A DNA stretch of 49,545 nucleotides from an uncultured Synechococcaceae cyanobacterium (GCA_902634405.1 CACPJY010000012.1:1-49545), one strand, 5' to 3'; shown: positions 38,189 to 46,819, counted from the first letter of the stretch. Made by a program: numbers and translations. Notes: generated by a model from the letters alone, not told the origin.

Positions 38189-38424
38189 TTTCCCTTTAAG
38201 CATTCGAATCCCTTTTCATTTTGGTGACGTATGCCAATTCTCTTGCTTGCTAGAAAAGCAGCACCCTGCTCTTCGCATTGTTCCATATCTTTCATCTCTA
38301 TCTTTTCAAGAGTGGAATAATTGCGACCATCGTCAACACTTAATAACAACCAAACACTTTCAGCAATTGCAGCCTGAGGGGCAGAAAAGATTATTGCAGC
38401 AAGTGGAAAGAGGACTTTTCTCAT
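38185..38424 (-). CDS. Secreted two-cysteine small protein, copy 1
   Basis: 79 residues: signal peptide (cleavage likely after Q-A-A-I-A), then a short domain with W-L-L-L-S, an acidic stretch ending in M-E-Q-C-E-E-Q-G, and the end F-E-C-L-K-G-K. The two cysteines could form a disulfide. Homologous to the next two genes and to 48774-49025. Start and stop overlap the neighbours by ATGA, so the genes are probably translationally coupled. Confidence 0.65.
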   Translation of the reverse strand: MRKVLFPLAAIIFSAPQAAIAESVWLLLSVDDGRNYSTLEKIEMKDMEQCEEQGAAFLASKRIGIRHQNEKGFECLKGK

Positions 38425-38666
38425 GATTCATCTTTCCCAGAAATACATGCGAAATACACATGTTGATCTACATACCCTTTTCGGGAAGTAAACGTTGAAC
38501 TGGCTTTTAATGTTATGCCAGCGTTTTCACAAGCATCAAGAGTTTCCATTGGCACAACTCCCGATGTCTTTACTGTCGACCAAACTAGATAATAATTTTC
38601 TGCAGCTATTAAAGATTGAGGTGCAAAGAGTATTAATGATGAAAGGAGTAGAAGAGATCTTTTCAT
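38421..38666 (-). CDS. Secreted two-cysteine small protein, copy 2
   Basis: 81 residues from the ATG at 38666 (ATGA overlap with the upstream stop; an upstream ATG at 38681 is in frame but reads through the neighbour). Signal peptide, then Y-Y-L-V-W-S, V-V-P-M-E-T-L-D-A-C-E-N-A-G and the end F-A-C-I-S-G-K. Same family as copies 1 and 3, about a third to half identical by eye. Confidence 0.6.
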   Translation of the reverse strand: MKRSLLLLSSLILFAPQSLIAAENYYLVWSTVKTSGVVPMETLDACENAGITLKASSTFTSRKGYVDQHVYFACISGKDES

Positions 38667-38896
38667 TTTCCAATTATGCATTCGAAATATGTTCTTTCAT
38701 CTCCGTTGAAACGTTTGCTTGATTTCATAACAAGCCCTGCTTCTTCACATTGATCCATTGACTCCATAGGTACAACCCCTAATGAATGCCCAGCTCCGTA
38801 TCTGAAGAATCTCAAAACAAGGTATACGGTTTCTGCTTTAGCAGTAGTTGGGAATGCAAGTCCAGCGGTTAGAACTAAAAGTAGTAAGCGACGCAT
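38663..38896 (-). CDS. Secreted two-cysteine small protein, copy 3
   Basis: 77 residues from the ATG at 38896 (a GTG at 38899 is the alternative start). Signal peptide ending T-T-A-K-A, then V-Y-L-V-L-R, V-V-P-M-E-S-M-D-Q-C-E-E-A-G and the end F-E-C-I-I-G-K. The ATG overlaps the stop of the small acidic gene upstream. Confidence 0.6.
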   Translation of the reverse strand: MRRLLLLVLTAGLAFPTTAKAETVYLVLRFFRYGAGHSLGVVPMESMDQCEEAGLVMKSSKRFNGDERTYFECIIGK

Positions 38897-39069
38897 CACT
38901 CCTTCAACTCAATAATTTCATAGTAAGGACGATCTTCGTAGTCAGCATCAGAGCAGCACATATCTCCGTAGATCTCCTCGAGTAATTCATAGGCATCGTC
39001 GTAATTGTCGAAATCCTGAGAGGTAATGTCGTCCTCTTCTCCATCGTGTCTGGTGATGCGATATGTCAT
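38896..39069 (-). CDS. Small acidic protein, 57 residues
   Basis: ATG at 39069 to TGA at 38896. The product is strongly acidic, with D-G-E-E-D-D-I-T, a tyrosine-rich helix D-N-Y-D-D-A-Y-E-L-L-E-E-I and two adjacent cysteines. It overlaps the start of copy 3 by the stop/start TGATG and has an AAGGAG sequence near its end that may serve the next gene. Not recognised. Confidence 0.5.
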   Translation of the reverse strand: MTYRITRHDGEEDDITSQDFDNYDDAYELLEEIYGDMCCSDADYEDRPYYEIIELKE

Positions 39070-39081
39070 GCCTTGGTTTTC

Positions 39082-39204
39082 TTAGACCTCCCAGTCGACA
39101 CCATCGTCATCTTCGTCGTATTCATAATTCAGTAGAGAGTTCTCCTCCTTTTCTTTGGTCTCTTCTTTATTTGTAAGAGGCTTTTCTTCTTCCATTTTCA
39201 CCAT
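39082..39204 (-). CDS. Small acidic protein (Lys/Glu then Asp-rich)
   Basis: A 40-residue product from the ATG at 39204 (or 37 from 39195). A longer reading would start inside the arm sites of F and is unlikely. A Lys/Glu stretch is followed by an acidic end with E-Y-D-E-D-D-D-G-V-D-W-E-V. The same 3' end recurs at 49496 near the window edge, so it belongs to the shared cassette gene set. It is the first gene of the E-F unit. Confidence 0.5.
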   Translation of the reverse strand: MVKMEEEKPLTNKEETKEKEENSLLNYEYDEDDDGVDWEV

Positions 39205-39211
39205 TTCTCTA

Positions 39212-39342
39212 GTTTGGATAAAGTTTGGATAGAAATTCCTGATTCGCTGAGATCGGTTGCTATCACTCAAAAAGAACTTTTCATTAGCCAGTAAGAAATC
39301 TCAGTCATACCAAGGGATCTCAGCGAAAATTTTGCTAGTATG
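39212..39342. repeat. Attachment site F
   Basis: Core at 39282-39293. Left pair GTTTGGATAaaGTTTGGATA at 39212-39231, exactly 70 bp before the core. On the right only one 9-mer, GCTAGTATG at 39334-39342 (52 bp after the core start), remains of the expected pair. The EVE-like frame starts at ATG 39308 (M-T-E-I-S-Y-W-L-M). The spacer 39205-39582 has this site, the shared CTATTAATAGAGCTTTTT block at 39391, and nothing else I can identify. Confidence 0.85.
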
Positions 39343-39582
39343 AGGCTGTTTTTGGGTGTTGAAACCTAAGGAAAAGCCTGCTTTCCTTCTCTATTAATAG
39401 AGCTTTTTATCGACAATGACCAAGACTCTTCAGATCTTTTTTGTGCGAACTCGAAGTGCGTTAGAACAACCCTTTACCAACGACCAAGTACTTTGATGGA
39501 TGTCTACAGTGCCTTGTGTTCGGATGAGAAGTTCTTTTTCTTGACAACTAATAAAGTAAGCCTCTACCAAGTCTTTTTAGTT

Positions 39583-39882
39583 TCATCTGCCTAGTCCATG
39601 TACTTCTTCTGCACAATATTCTAGGAGGATTCCTCTAATTGACGCTCTGCTTTCTTCATCCAAGTAGCGGGAAAGTCTTCCAACCATTACTATGTCAAAT
39701 TCAATACTTTCTCTTGCGTCTTTAGTTGAAATCTTTTTTGCCTTGTGCAATATACAAACAGTTTGCATTGAACCCATTAAGGCTCCAAGCCTTTGAATGT
39801 TTTTAGGATCATCTGGCAATGCTTGGACCGAAGAACCTAAGAAACTCAAATAAGTAATTGTAGCGGCTAGAACTTTTTTCAT
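39583..39882 (-). CDS. Exported small protein, 99 residues
   Basis: 99 residues with a signal peptide (M-K-K-V-L-A-A plus hydrophobic core, cleavage likely after S-V-Q-A) and a mature helical part containing C-I-L-H-K-A and L-E-Y-C-A-E-E. ATG start. Same-strand neighbour 87 bp upstream. Not recognised. Confidence 0.6.
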   Translation of the reverse strand: MKKVLAATITYLSFLGSSVQALPDDPKNIQRLGALMGSMQTVCILHKAKKISTKDARESIEFDIVMVGRLSRYLDEESRASIRGILLEYCAEEVHGLGR

Positions 39883-39969
39883 TGCAAAGACTTAGGTGAT
39901 CTAACTTTAATTGAAAACTCAATTTCTAACCCTAAAAACTTCTAGTTGTTAGAGCTTTTAATCTGAGGC

Positions 39970-40581
39970 TTACTTGCATATTTTATTTTTCATCTTCCTG
40001 TATTTACTTTCGAGGCTTGGTTTTAGTTTGATTAGATCCTTTACATCTAAACAGGCTTTTTCGTAATCTCCTAATTTGTTGTAAGCTCCAATCCTAATAG
40101 TTAGATACATGGCGAGCCTTTCTTTACCTGAGTCGTCAACTCTGATTAGGTCGATGGCTTTATTAAAGTCATCTAATGATCCTATTTCATCATTAAAGAA
40201 TTTCGATCTTATTACACCTCGCAACTCATAAAGTTTGTAGCTTTCTCTATTCCTATTAATCCCCTCATTTAATATAGAAATTGCTTTTTTATAATCTTTT
40301 TTTTTCACATATCTGGCGGCCCTCCCCCTATAATATGTATCTTCTCCAATGTCTTTATTTATAAGCCTAAAAAATTCTTCTTCTCCAAGTTTTTTCTTCA
40401 TTGAATCATAATATTTTTCATCTCCTGTCTTTAGAAGCTTTGTATCGGCGATCAAGAAGCTTTTATTCTCAAAAGAGTAAATTCTATTTGCTGAAATTAG
40501 AGAATAAGTAAAACAAAGACTAAATAGTAAAATCAGCTTAGGTAACCCTCTCCACATGGCATCAACCCTAACCAATTCCAT
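39970..40581 (-). CDS. TPR protein with N-terminal membrane anchor
   Basis: 203 residues: one N-terminal hydrophobic segment (about 14-31), which may be an anchor or signal, then two to three TPR-like units (about 85-190) with Y-K-K-A-I-S-I-L-N-E-G-I-N-R-N and S-L-D-D-F-N-K-A-I-D. An internal ATG near the anchor is possible as start. TPRs here differ from those of the D-E element. It lies 20 bp downstream of the next gene on the same strand. Confidence 0.65.
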   Translation of the reverse strand: MELVRVDAMWRGLPKLILLFSLCFTYSLISANRIYSFENKSFLIADTKLLKTGDEKYYDSMKKKLGEEEFFRLINKDIGEDTYYRGRAARYVKKKDYKKAISILNEGINRNRESYKLYELRGVIRSKFFNDEIGSLDDFNKAIDLIRVDDSGKERLAMYLTIRIGAYNKLGDYEKACLDVKDLIKLKPSLESKYRKMKNKICK

Positions 40582-40601
40582 ATTTTATAGCTCTTAATTT
40601 T

Positions 40602-41495
40602 TTAAATGCTTTCCCTTAATATCTCGAAAGATCTATCTTTATCTAAACCCTGTATTGAATTTCTTAGGCGAATTACTTTGTCGTCAACTTCTCCAGCGCA
40701 TATTTTGGAAAGGGCATGTTTAGTAAGCTCAGATGTTGGAGTTCCCCATTTGCTATGTCGTGACCATGGTTTATATTTTTTCTCTTTGCAATCTGCAAGA
40801 AATGAAGACTTGATTTCTTTATTATTGAAACTCTTTATTCTTAATAAGAAAGAATATTTTTCTTCACCCACTGATTTTCTATCTTTCACCCAAGCAAATT
40901 TGCAATCTTCAATATAGTTTTTACAAGATTGAGTAAAGCTTGCGAAGATTAACTCCCATTCATTGGTTGACTCTTCTATAGACCTTTTCCATGAATGTTC
41001 TTCCTTCTTTGGCAATAAAGAAATCTTGTCGCAATATTTTTTAGCTACTGCATTAGCAACAGGGTCTTCATCGACTCTCATCCAACCTTTAAGACCTCCA
41101 CCCGCTGAAGCTCTATCACCTTGTCGGTTAAATGTTCTATCGACACAATCTAGTTCATAGATATACCTTCTATTTTGAACACCCCCTGGTCTGCCTGGTG
41201 TATAGGACGGAGCAACATATCCAGTAGTCGTGCAAGAGGTATATCCACCAAAATCAGAGCAATTAACAGTCCCTGGTGAGCCTGCGCTATAACTACCAGC
41301 AGTGCCACTAACTTTATTTTTAGTCTTTCCTACAAATGTTATATAGCGTCCATATTTACCTCTGACTTTTAATTGCATGATTGATGTGTCTTCATAAAAA
41401 TATGGATTAGGTTCTGGCACTACAACCTCTTCAGCAATAGCTGGTGCAATGAGCATTAAAGAAGCAATTACAAGCATAGAAGGATTATTTTTCAT
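40602..41495 (-). CDS. Exported protein of unknown function, 297 residues
   Basis: From the ATG at 41495, chosen because it gives a clean signal peptide (M-K-N-N-P-S, hydrophobic core, cleavage after A-P-A-I-A); a longer frame to 41585 runs into site-G flanking DNA. The mature part has a Gly/Ser/Thr-rich stretch with cysteines at about 90-140, then a Lys-rich C-terminal half with several more cysteines. First gene of the cassette's minus-strand unit. Not recognised. Confidence 0.6.
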   Translation of the reverse strand: MKNNPSMLVIASLMLIAPAIAEEVVVPEPNPYFYEDTSIMQLKVRGKYGRYITFVGKTKNKVSGTAGSYSAGSPGTVNCSDFGGYTSCTTTGYVAPSYTPGRPGGVQNRRYIYELDCVDRTFNRQGDRASAGGGLKGWMRVDEDPVANAVAKKYCDKISLLPKKEEHSWKRSIEESTNEWELIFASFTQSCKNYIEDCKFAWVKDRKSVGEEKYSFLLRIKSFNNKEIKSSFLADCKEKKYKPWSRHSKWGTPTSELTKHALSKICAGEVDDKVIRLRNSIQGLDKDRSFEILRESI

Positions 41496-41611
41496 GCGTT
41501 TATATTTTCTTGAGCTGCATTGGTGATCGACCTTATATATTGCATGGTAAACGTGGTTTTTACTGTCAGCATCCAAGCTAGTCATATCAACGGGTTTGCC
41601 TGCTAAGACTT

Positions 41612-41754
41612 GCTAGTATTTTGCTAGTATGGCTTTTCGCGATTCCTTGAGATCGACTGGTATCAAAGGCTTTTAACTTTTCATTAGCCAGTAGTTAATT
41701 TCAGTCATATCAAGGGATCTTAGGGAATTGCAGTGTGTGAACACTGTGTGAATG
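41612..41754. repeat. Attachment site G
   Basis: Core at 41682-41693. Left pair GCTAGTATTttGCTAGTATG at 41612-41631, exactly 70 bp before the core. Right pair GTGTGAACActGTGTGAATG at 41735-41754, 53 bp after the core start. The EVE-like frame starts at ATG 41708 (M-T-E-I-N-Y-W-L-M). The spacer 41496-41799 is fully taken by the site and its flank; GTCATATCAACGGG at 41581 may be a decayed older core tail. Confidence 0.9.
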
Positions 41755-41799
41755 GAACCTGCTAGCAGGTATTAAGCCGGCCTTCATTGTGCCTCAGCA

Positions 41800-42120
41800 T
41801 TACGCATTGTTTTCACAGCTAGCTGATGATTTCTGACAGTCTTTTGTGAGTTGTTTTAGCCAAAGTTGTAATTCATTTAATGCGCCTATATCTAGTTTGT
41901 AGTAAACCCAGCGCCCACTTTGCCTATCAGTGATAAGGCCAGACTCTTTAAGGACCTTAAGGTGAAAGGAAATCTTGGATTGAGCAAGACCGATCTCTGC
42001 AATGAGATCGCAGACACATTTTTCTCCGTTAGACAAGGATTCAATGATTTGCAATCTCAGAGGATCCGCCAATGCTTTAAGCAGGTCTCTCGCCTGTGAT
42101 TGGGCTACGACTGAACCCAT
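41800..42120 (-). CDS. arsR: ArsR-family arsenic-responsive repressor
   Basis: 106 residues, winged-helix ArsR/SmtB. The metalloid-binding pair C35-V-C37-D is in the DNA-recognition region (G-E-K-C-V-C-D-L), followed by the recognition helix Q-S-K-I-S-F-H-L-K-V-L and the wing S-G-R-W-V-Y-Y. Extra C-terminal cysteines (D-C-Q, S-C-E) may also bind As(III). Divergent from gap, with a palindromic operator candidate between them. Predicted to repress both directions until arsenite binds. Confidence 0.9.
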   Translation of the reverse strand: MGSVVAQSQARDLLKALADPLRLQIIESLSNGEKCVCDLIAEIGLAQSKISFHLKVLKESGLITDRQSGRWVYYKLDIGALNELQLWLKQLTKDCQKSSASCENNA

Positions 42121-42189
42121 TAACGAAGCAGTTAAAGAAAAATCGATTTCATTTTATAAGAATTTGAGAATCTGCGCTCATCAACTAGA

Positions 42190-42203
42190 TTTGACATATC
42201 AAA
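42190..42203. promoter_or_regulatory. Candidate ArsR operator
   Basis: TTTGACATATCAAA, a perfect inverted repeat (TTTGA-cata-TCAAA), in the 137-bp spacer between the divergent arsR and gap. A wider repeat, CATCAACT/AGTTGATG, flanks it. Position and symmetry fit an ArsR dimer site. Confidence 0.6.
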
Positions 42204-42257
42204 ATAAGTTGATGGGTTGATTTATGAGGCCCTTCGACTTTTCTGCAATTGTCTTGC

Positions 42258-43286
42258 ATGCGAATTGGAATCAATGGATTTGGGCGCATAGGTCGTCTTG
42301 TTTTTCGTGCTTTATGGGGTCGACCAAATATTGAGTTAGTTCAGATTAATGATCCTGCTGGTGATGCAAAAGTTGCTGCGCATTTGCTTGAGTTTGATTC
42401 TGTTCATGGGCGTTGGACTCATTCGATTCGATCTGACCTGTCTCAAATACTGATTGATGAACATGTTTTGGGCTACGCCCAGGAAAGTGATTTCACCCTT
42501 TGCCCATGGAGAGATGCAGGGGTAGATATTGTCTTGGATTGCTCGGGTAAGAACAAAACTCCAGAAGCCCTTAGCCCGTATTTCGACAAACTCGGGATAA
42601 GTAAGGTCATCGTTGCTTGTCCAGTAACAGGACAAGTTGCAGGAGAAGAAGCACTCAACATCGTCTATGGAATTAACCACAATCTGTATGACCCCAATAT
42701 TCATCGTGTTGTCACAGCTGCTTCTTGCACAACTAACTGCTTGGCGCCAATCGTAAAAGTCGTCAATGAAAACTTTGGAATCATGCATGGAGCCATTACC
42801 ACTCTTCATGACATCACCAATACACAGGTTCCAATTGACTCTTTTAAAAGCGACTTAAGGCGAGCACGCAGCAGTATTCAAAGCCTCATCCCCACTACAA
42901 CTGGTTCGGCTAAAGCTATAGGAATGATTTTCCCCGAGCTTCAAGGCAAATTAAACGGACATGCTGTTCGTGTCCCTCTCCTTAATGCTTCTCTCACGGA
43001 TGCTGTCTTTGAATTAAATCGCAAAATCTCCGTAGAAGAAGCGAACCAAGCTTTTAAAAGTGCCTCCGATGGAGATTTGAAAGGCATTCTTGGCTATGAA
43101 GAAAGGCCCTTAGTCTCCATTGACTACGTCAATGATTCACGCAGTTCAATTATTGATGCTTTGTCCACAATGGTTATAGATGGGAATCAATTAAAAGTTT
43201 TTGCCTGGTATGACAATGAATGGGGTTACAGCTGTCGTATGGCAGACCTAACTTCTTATGTCGTGAATCTAGATAGCAAAGGTTAA
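42258..43286 (+). CDS. gap: Glyceraldehyde-3-phosphate dehydrogenase of the arsJ pathway
   Basis: 342 residues from the ATG at 42258 ([12 protein letters not shown]), with the catalytic cysteine in S-C-T-T-N-C-L-A-P. Such GAPDHs next to arsJ use arsenate in place of phosphate, making 1-arseno-3-phosphoglycerate, which ArsJ exports. That role is inferred from the arsR-gap-arsJ order; the sequence itself is an ordinary GAPDH. arsJ follows by 11 bp. Confidence 0.92.
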   Translation: MRIGINGFGRIGRLVFRALWGRPNIELVQINDPAGDAKVAAHLLEFDSVHGRWTHSIRSDLSQILIDEHVLGYAQESDFTLCPWRDAGVDIVLDCSGKNKTPEALSPYFDKLGISKVIVACPVTGQVAGEEALNIVYGINHNLYDPNIHRVVTAASCTTNCLAPIVKVVNENFGIMHGAITTLHDITNTQVPIDSFKSDLRRARSSIQSLIPTTTGSAKAIGMIFPELQGKLNGHAVRVPLLNASLTDAVFELNRKISVEEANQAFKSASDGDLKGILGYEERPLVSIDYVNDSRSSIIDALSTMVIDGNQLKVFAWYDNEWGYSCRMADLTSYVVNLDSKG

Positions 43287-43297
43287 AAGATAACCAA

Positions 43298-44569
43298 ATG
43301 AAATTGTCGTCTCTGCAGCAATACGGGATCGTCACAGCCAACTATTGGGCGTTCACTCTTACTGATGGCGCTCTGCGTATGTTGGTGGTCTTTCATTTCC
43401 ATCAGCTTGGATATACAGCTTTAGAAATTGCTTTTCTTTTTCTCTTTTATGAGTTCTTTGGCATTATTACCAATTTGTATGGCGGCTGGATTGGTGCTCG
43501 CTATGGCTTACGACTAACCCTATGGGCAGGAACTCTTCTGCAGATAGGTGCTCTACTGATGTTGGTTCCTGTTGCTGCTAGTTGGCCAAAGTTGTTAAGC
43601 GTTAGTTATGTCATGGTTGCGCAAGCAATCAGTGGCATCGCCAAAGACCTCAACAAAATGAGTGCAAAGAGTGCAATCAAAACAGTTGTTCCTGAAACGC
43701 CGGAAGAAGAACAGAAAGGTAAAAAGCAATTATTTAAATGGGTTGCGGTTCTAACAGGTTCCAAAAATGCTCTCAAGGGTGTGGGATTTTTTCTGGGTGG
43801 AGTTTTGCTGATTAGTTTTGGTTTCAATACGGCCGTTGAGCTAATGGCATTTGGCCTGGCTCTGTCTTTTGTTTTGACTCTGGTCTTGCCTGGTGATATG
43901 GGGCGTATGAAGGAGAAGCCGATGTTTAAAGATCTATTTTCAAAATCCAAAGGGATCAACGCACTTTCTATGGCACGTTTTTTTCTCTTTGGAGCTAGAG
44001 ATGTGTGGTTTGTCGTTGCATTACCTGTTTTTCTAGAGACATCTCTTAACTGGAACTTTTCAGAGATTGGAGCTTTTCTAGGACTATGGGTGATTGGTTA
44101 CGGCTTTGTGCAGGCTTTAGCGCCCACTTTAAGAAATGTCTGGGGCAAAAAATCCAGCCCAGGAGTTTCCACAGTCAAGTTTTGGAGTGCTGTTCTTATT
44201 GCAATTCCTGGACTCATCGCTATTGCATTGTGGAGGCAGAGTGATCCAGGCATTGCTATTACCGCTGGCTTAATTGCTTTTGGAGTGGTTTTTGCAATGA
44301 ACTCATCTATCCATTCCTACATGGTATTGGCTTATACGGATGCAGACAGCGTGAGTCTGAATGTTGGTTTCTATTACATGGCGAATGCAGCTGGCAGGCT
44401 TCTTGGGACATTGCTTTCAGGAGCTTTATTTGTTCTTGGAGAAAATGCATCTCTCGGGATGCAACTTTGTTTATGGTGCTCCAGTTTACTCGTGCTCTTC
44501 TCATGGCTAAGCAGCTTACGTCTACCAGCATTAATTAACTCTGTATCGCTTAAAGGAAGTTCGATATAA
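43298..44569 (+). CDS. arsJ: MFS organoarsenical efflux permease ArsJ
   Basis: 423 residues with about 11-12 predicted membrane helices of the major facilitator type; early motif F-F-G-I-I-T-N-L-Y-G-G-W-I-G-A-R-Y-G-L-R resembles the MFS loop 2-3 signature. Gene order (arsR divergent, gap 11 bp upstream) identifies it as ArsJ, which exports 1-arseno-3-phosphoglycerate. The terminator that follows is shared with the convergent pstS. Confidence 0.88.
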   Translation: MKLSSLQQYGIVTANYWAFTLTDGALRMLVVFHFHQLGYTALEIAFLFLFYEFFGIITNLYGGWIGARYGLRLTLWAGTLLQIGALLMLVPVAASWPKLLSVSYVMVAQAISGIAKDLNKMSAKSAIKTVVPETPEEEQKGKKQLFKWVAVLTGSKNALKGVGFFLGGVLLISFGFNTAVELMAFGLALSFVLTLVLPGDMGRMKEKPMFKDLFSKSKGINALSMARFFLFGARDVWFVVALPVFLETSLNWNFSEIGAFLGLWVIGYGFVQALAPTLRNVWGKKSSPGVSTVKFWSAVLIAIPGLIAIALWRQSDPGIAITAGLIAFGVVFAMNSSIHSYMVLAYTDADSVSLNVGFYYMANAAGRLLGTLLSGALFVLGENASLGMQLCLWCSSLLVLFSWLSSLRLPALINSVSLKGSSI

Positions 44570-44607
44570 GTCCATAATCAAATGATTTTAAATCTTTATA
44601 TAGCCAA

Positions 44608-44645
44608 TAAAAAGAGGGGTTAAATACCCCTCTTAAAAATTTTGG
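44608..44645. terminator. Bidirectional terminator between arsJ and pstS
   Basis: The hairpin AAGAGGGG-ttaaata-CCCCTCTT has an A-run on its left and a T-containing A/T run on its right, as expected for a terminator working in both directions between convergent genes. Confidence 0.8.
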
Positions 44646-44681
44646 AGTTGATGAAAGCTCCTATTAAATTGATCCTAAAAC

Positions 44682-45683
44682 TCAGTTTCCAATTCTATTT
44701 ACGGCAGCGCGTGCCTTATTAAGGATGTCACCCTTCAGAGGAACAAATCCAAGTGTAGGAGCTTTGTTTTGAGCTTTATCGCTAAGTAGATAGTTTAAGG
44801 TCTCTTGGATGGCTTTTGTTTTAGAGCCATTGCCTGTTTCATAAGCTAGCACCCAAGTCAGAGTAGCAATTGGATAGGCACCTTTTGCAGTTGGATTTGG
44901 ATTTTTACCTGCAAGATTTCGATCCAATCTGATTCCATTAAGAGCAGTGGCACCTGCCTTAGTACTGGGTTTTAAGAATTCACCTGAAAGATTTTGTAGG
45001 GCGGCTGCCTTGATATTCCCTTTTATGTAGGACTGGTTGACGTAACCGATGGCTCCAGGTGTTTGTATGATTACACCTGCGACCCCTGCGTTGCCTTTAC
45101 CTCCCACACCCGCTGGCCATTTCACAGATTTACCAGTACCTAGAGACCATTCACTGGAGTCATTTGAGAAAGCTTGCATTGAATTGGTAAAAGCTTTGGT
45201 CGTTCCTGAGCCATCAGAACGATGGACCCAAGTGAGTTTTCCAGTAGGACAACCGAGTTCACTCCAGTCTTTGATGTTGCCCATTGCGACTCTGACCGCT
45301 TGGAGTTGGGTCAACTTAAGATCACAATCTGCTTTGTTGTAGCCAAAGGCGATTGTGCCTCCCACTATAGGAATTTGAACTAGGCCACGAGTGACTTTGG
45401 CGATCTCTCTCGCTTTCATCGGATCATCCGAGGCCCCAAAATCCACGGTTTCATCAATAAAAGCTTTGCGTCCAGAGCCCGAACCAATGGCTTGATAATT
45501 AACCTTTGGCCCGCCAGATTTAGCTAGATCAGAAAACCAGCGTGTGTAAACCTTTGCGGGGAAGGTTGCACCTGCACCACTTAGGCGACCACTGGAGGTT
45601 GAATCAGAAGACCCACAAGCAAATAGTCCTGTGCTAGTGGCAAGGACAGAAGAGAAAATGAAAGCCTTCTTTGCGAAGGACAT
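44682..45683 (-). CDS. pstS: Phosphate ABC transporter substrate-binding protein PstS
   Basis: 333 residues. Lipoprotein signal with lipobox L-F-A-C (C23), then G-A-G-A-T-F-P and the phosphate-loop sequences I-G-S-G-S-G and S-D-G-S-G-T-T. It binds phosphate for the Pst importer, whose permease genes are not here. These genomes usually have another pstS in the core; this one is mobile cargo. No clear Pho box is visible upstream, though two TTGATTA-type repeats occur there. Confidence 0.93.
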   Translation of the reverse strand: MSFAKKAFIFSSVLATSTGLFACGSSDSTSSGRLSGAGATFPAKVYTRWFSDLAKSGGPKVNYQAIGSGSGRKAFIDETVDFGASDDPMKAREIAKVTRGLVQIPIVGGTIAFGYNKADCDLKLTQLQAVRVAMGNIKDWSELGCPTGKLTWVHRSDGSGTTKAFTNSMQAFSNDSSEWSLGTGKSVKWPAGVGGKGNAGVAGVIIQTPGAIGYVNQSYIKGNIKAAALQNLSGEFLKPSTKAGATALNGIRLDRNLAGKNPNPTAKGAYPIATLTWVLAYETGNGSKTKAIQETLNYLLSDKAQNKAPTLGFVPLKGDILNKARAAVNRIGN

Positions 45684-45829
45684 TGGCTTAGAAGCTTTGA
45701 CTGCTTACTTATACTAATCAAATAATATTGATTTAATCAAGTTTTATTGATGCATTCTCGGTCTTGGGGAAATAAGGAAGGTTTTTAGACGCATCCCATC
45801 ACTTTTAGACCCTTCTTTCCTTTGAAAAT

Positions 45830-45973
45830 GTGTGAATAGTGTGTGAATGAATTTTGCAAATTCCTCGTAATCGCTTTCCCTCACTCAAATGCACTTGTTC
45901 ATTAGCCAGTAGTTAATTTCAGTCATATCAAGGGATTTGGGCGAAAATGGGCAGTTTGAATAAAGTTTGAATA
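45830..45973. repeat. Attachment site H
   Basis: Core at 45900-45911. Left pair GTGTGAATAgtGTGTGAATG at 45830-45849, exactly 70 bp before the core. Right pair GTTTGAATAaaGTTTGAATA at 45954-45973, 54 bp after the core start. The EVE-like frame starts at ATG 45926 (M-T-E-I-N-Y-W-L-M). The spacer 45684-46105 holds this site, the shared TTATTCATAGAGCTTTTG at 46032 and the pstS leader. Confidence 0.9.
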
Positions 45974-46105
45974 AACCCTAGATCTCGAGGGTTCCTGACT
46001 TTTAAATGAAGAAATTTCTGTATTGCTTCTTTTATTCATAGAGCTTTTGATGGCATTGAGCAATATTTGTTGCTACCAATCTCTCGCTCAAAATAATGAC
46101 GAGTT

Positions 46106-46819
46106 TTATGCGAAACCCTTCCCTTTGGGATTTGTTTTGCTGCCGGCGGTAAGGAAGTGCGTTTTATCGCTACCAACGTCATAAAGGGTGTAATTCAAGC
46201 CAGCTCCAATTCCAATCACGCTTCGTTTGGGAACTTCCTGTTGTTGTTCACGTTTGCCGTTCAGATCCTTTACTTGTGAGTTGATCCCTCCTCCAGTCAG
46301 TTCAAGATGAAATTGTTTAGTACTGCGTGCTGTGAACAGTCTGTTCACATTGAGACGGGTGAGTCGATCAAGGAGGATCAGTGGAGACGTTTCAGATGTG
46401 AGGTTGTCACCCACGTCTGAAGAGCTCCCATGGATGAGTGCACAGTCAAGTTCAATGAAGCCAAATTGCAGTGATGCCAGCCATGTCAGGTGAGATGGAT
46501 TAACCGTATTTAGCAGTGCGCTGACTGCGTCTTCACCTTGGCTGAGCCGCAGAGCATCAGCTTTGCGTTCACCACGAAACCCACGCTCTGCAAGTAGTTG
46601 CTCTTCCCACCAGCCATAGATGCAATCTGGTTTTAAATCGCCGCGATGGGGATTTTTTAGTCGATCTAAGAGTGCGTCACAGTTGCGTTCGGGTCCGACT
46701 AGGTCTCCAAGAACAAATAAGGCTGTAACCCCACGAGTCTTCTTTAGATCCCGTTGAATTAGGTCATAGGTCTCGAGATCTCCGCGTAGACCACTTACTA
46801 GTGCCCATCTTTCAATCAT
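46106..46819 (-). CDS. Degenerate metallophosphatase-like protein
   Basis: 237 residues with the calcineurin-like phosphoesterase pattern but changed metal motifs: S-G-L-R-G-D where S-D-x-H-G is usual, G-D-L-V-G kept, Y-G-W-W-E-E where G-N-H-E/D is usual, I-H-G-S kept, and no G-H-T-H. It overlaps its upstream neighbour's stop by ATGA. Probably a paralogue of that gene that has lost, or changed, its catalytic site; perhaps a partner subunit. Confidence 0.7.
   Translation of the reverse strand: MIERWALVSGLRGDLETYDLIQRDLKKTRGVTALFVLGDLVGPERNCDALLDRLKNPHRGDLKPDCIYGWWEEQLLAERGFRGERKADALRLSQGEDAVSALLNTVNPSHLTWLASLQFGFIELDCALIHGSSSDVGDNLTSETSPLILLDRLTRLNVNRLFTARSTKQFHLELTGGGINSQVKDLNGKREQQQEVPKRSVIGIGAGLNYTLYDVGSDKTHFLTAGSKTNPKGKGFA

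Larger units (their letters stand above)
37506..39293. mobile_element. Cassette E-F (secreted small proteins)
   Basis: 1.8 kb between cores; six minus-strand genes, no integrase. The inner arm pairs match (GTTTGAATA/GTTTGGATA left, GTTTGGATA twice right). Its gene families reappear in the cassette to the right of site I, in a different orientation. Confidence 0.8.
39282..41693. mobile_element. Cassette F-G
   Basis: 2.4 kb between cores, three minus-strand genes, no integrase. The inner arm type is GCTAGTAT at both ends: one copy on the left (a half-deleted pair), a complete pair on the right. Confidence 0.75.
41682..45911. mobile_element. Cassette G-H (arsenate/phosphate)
   Basis: 4.2 kb between cores. 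The inner arm pairs match (GTGTGAACA/GTGTGAATG left, GTGTGAATA/GTGTGAATG right). Contents are arsR, gap, arsJ and pstS, a coherent arsenate-resistance and phosphate-uptake set. No integrase. Confidence 0.8.

Noticed and set aside
40602-41585. Long start (327 residues) for the exported protein of cassette F-G
   Set aside because: The extra 30 residues run into att-flanking DNA, while the ATG at 41495 gives a clean signal peptide.
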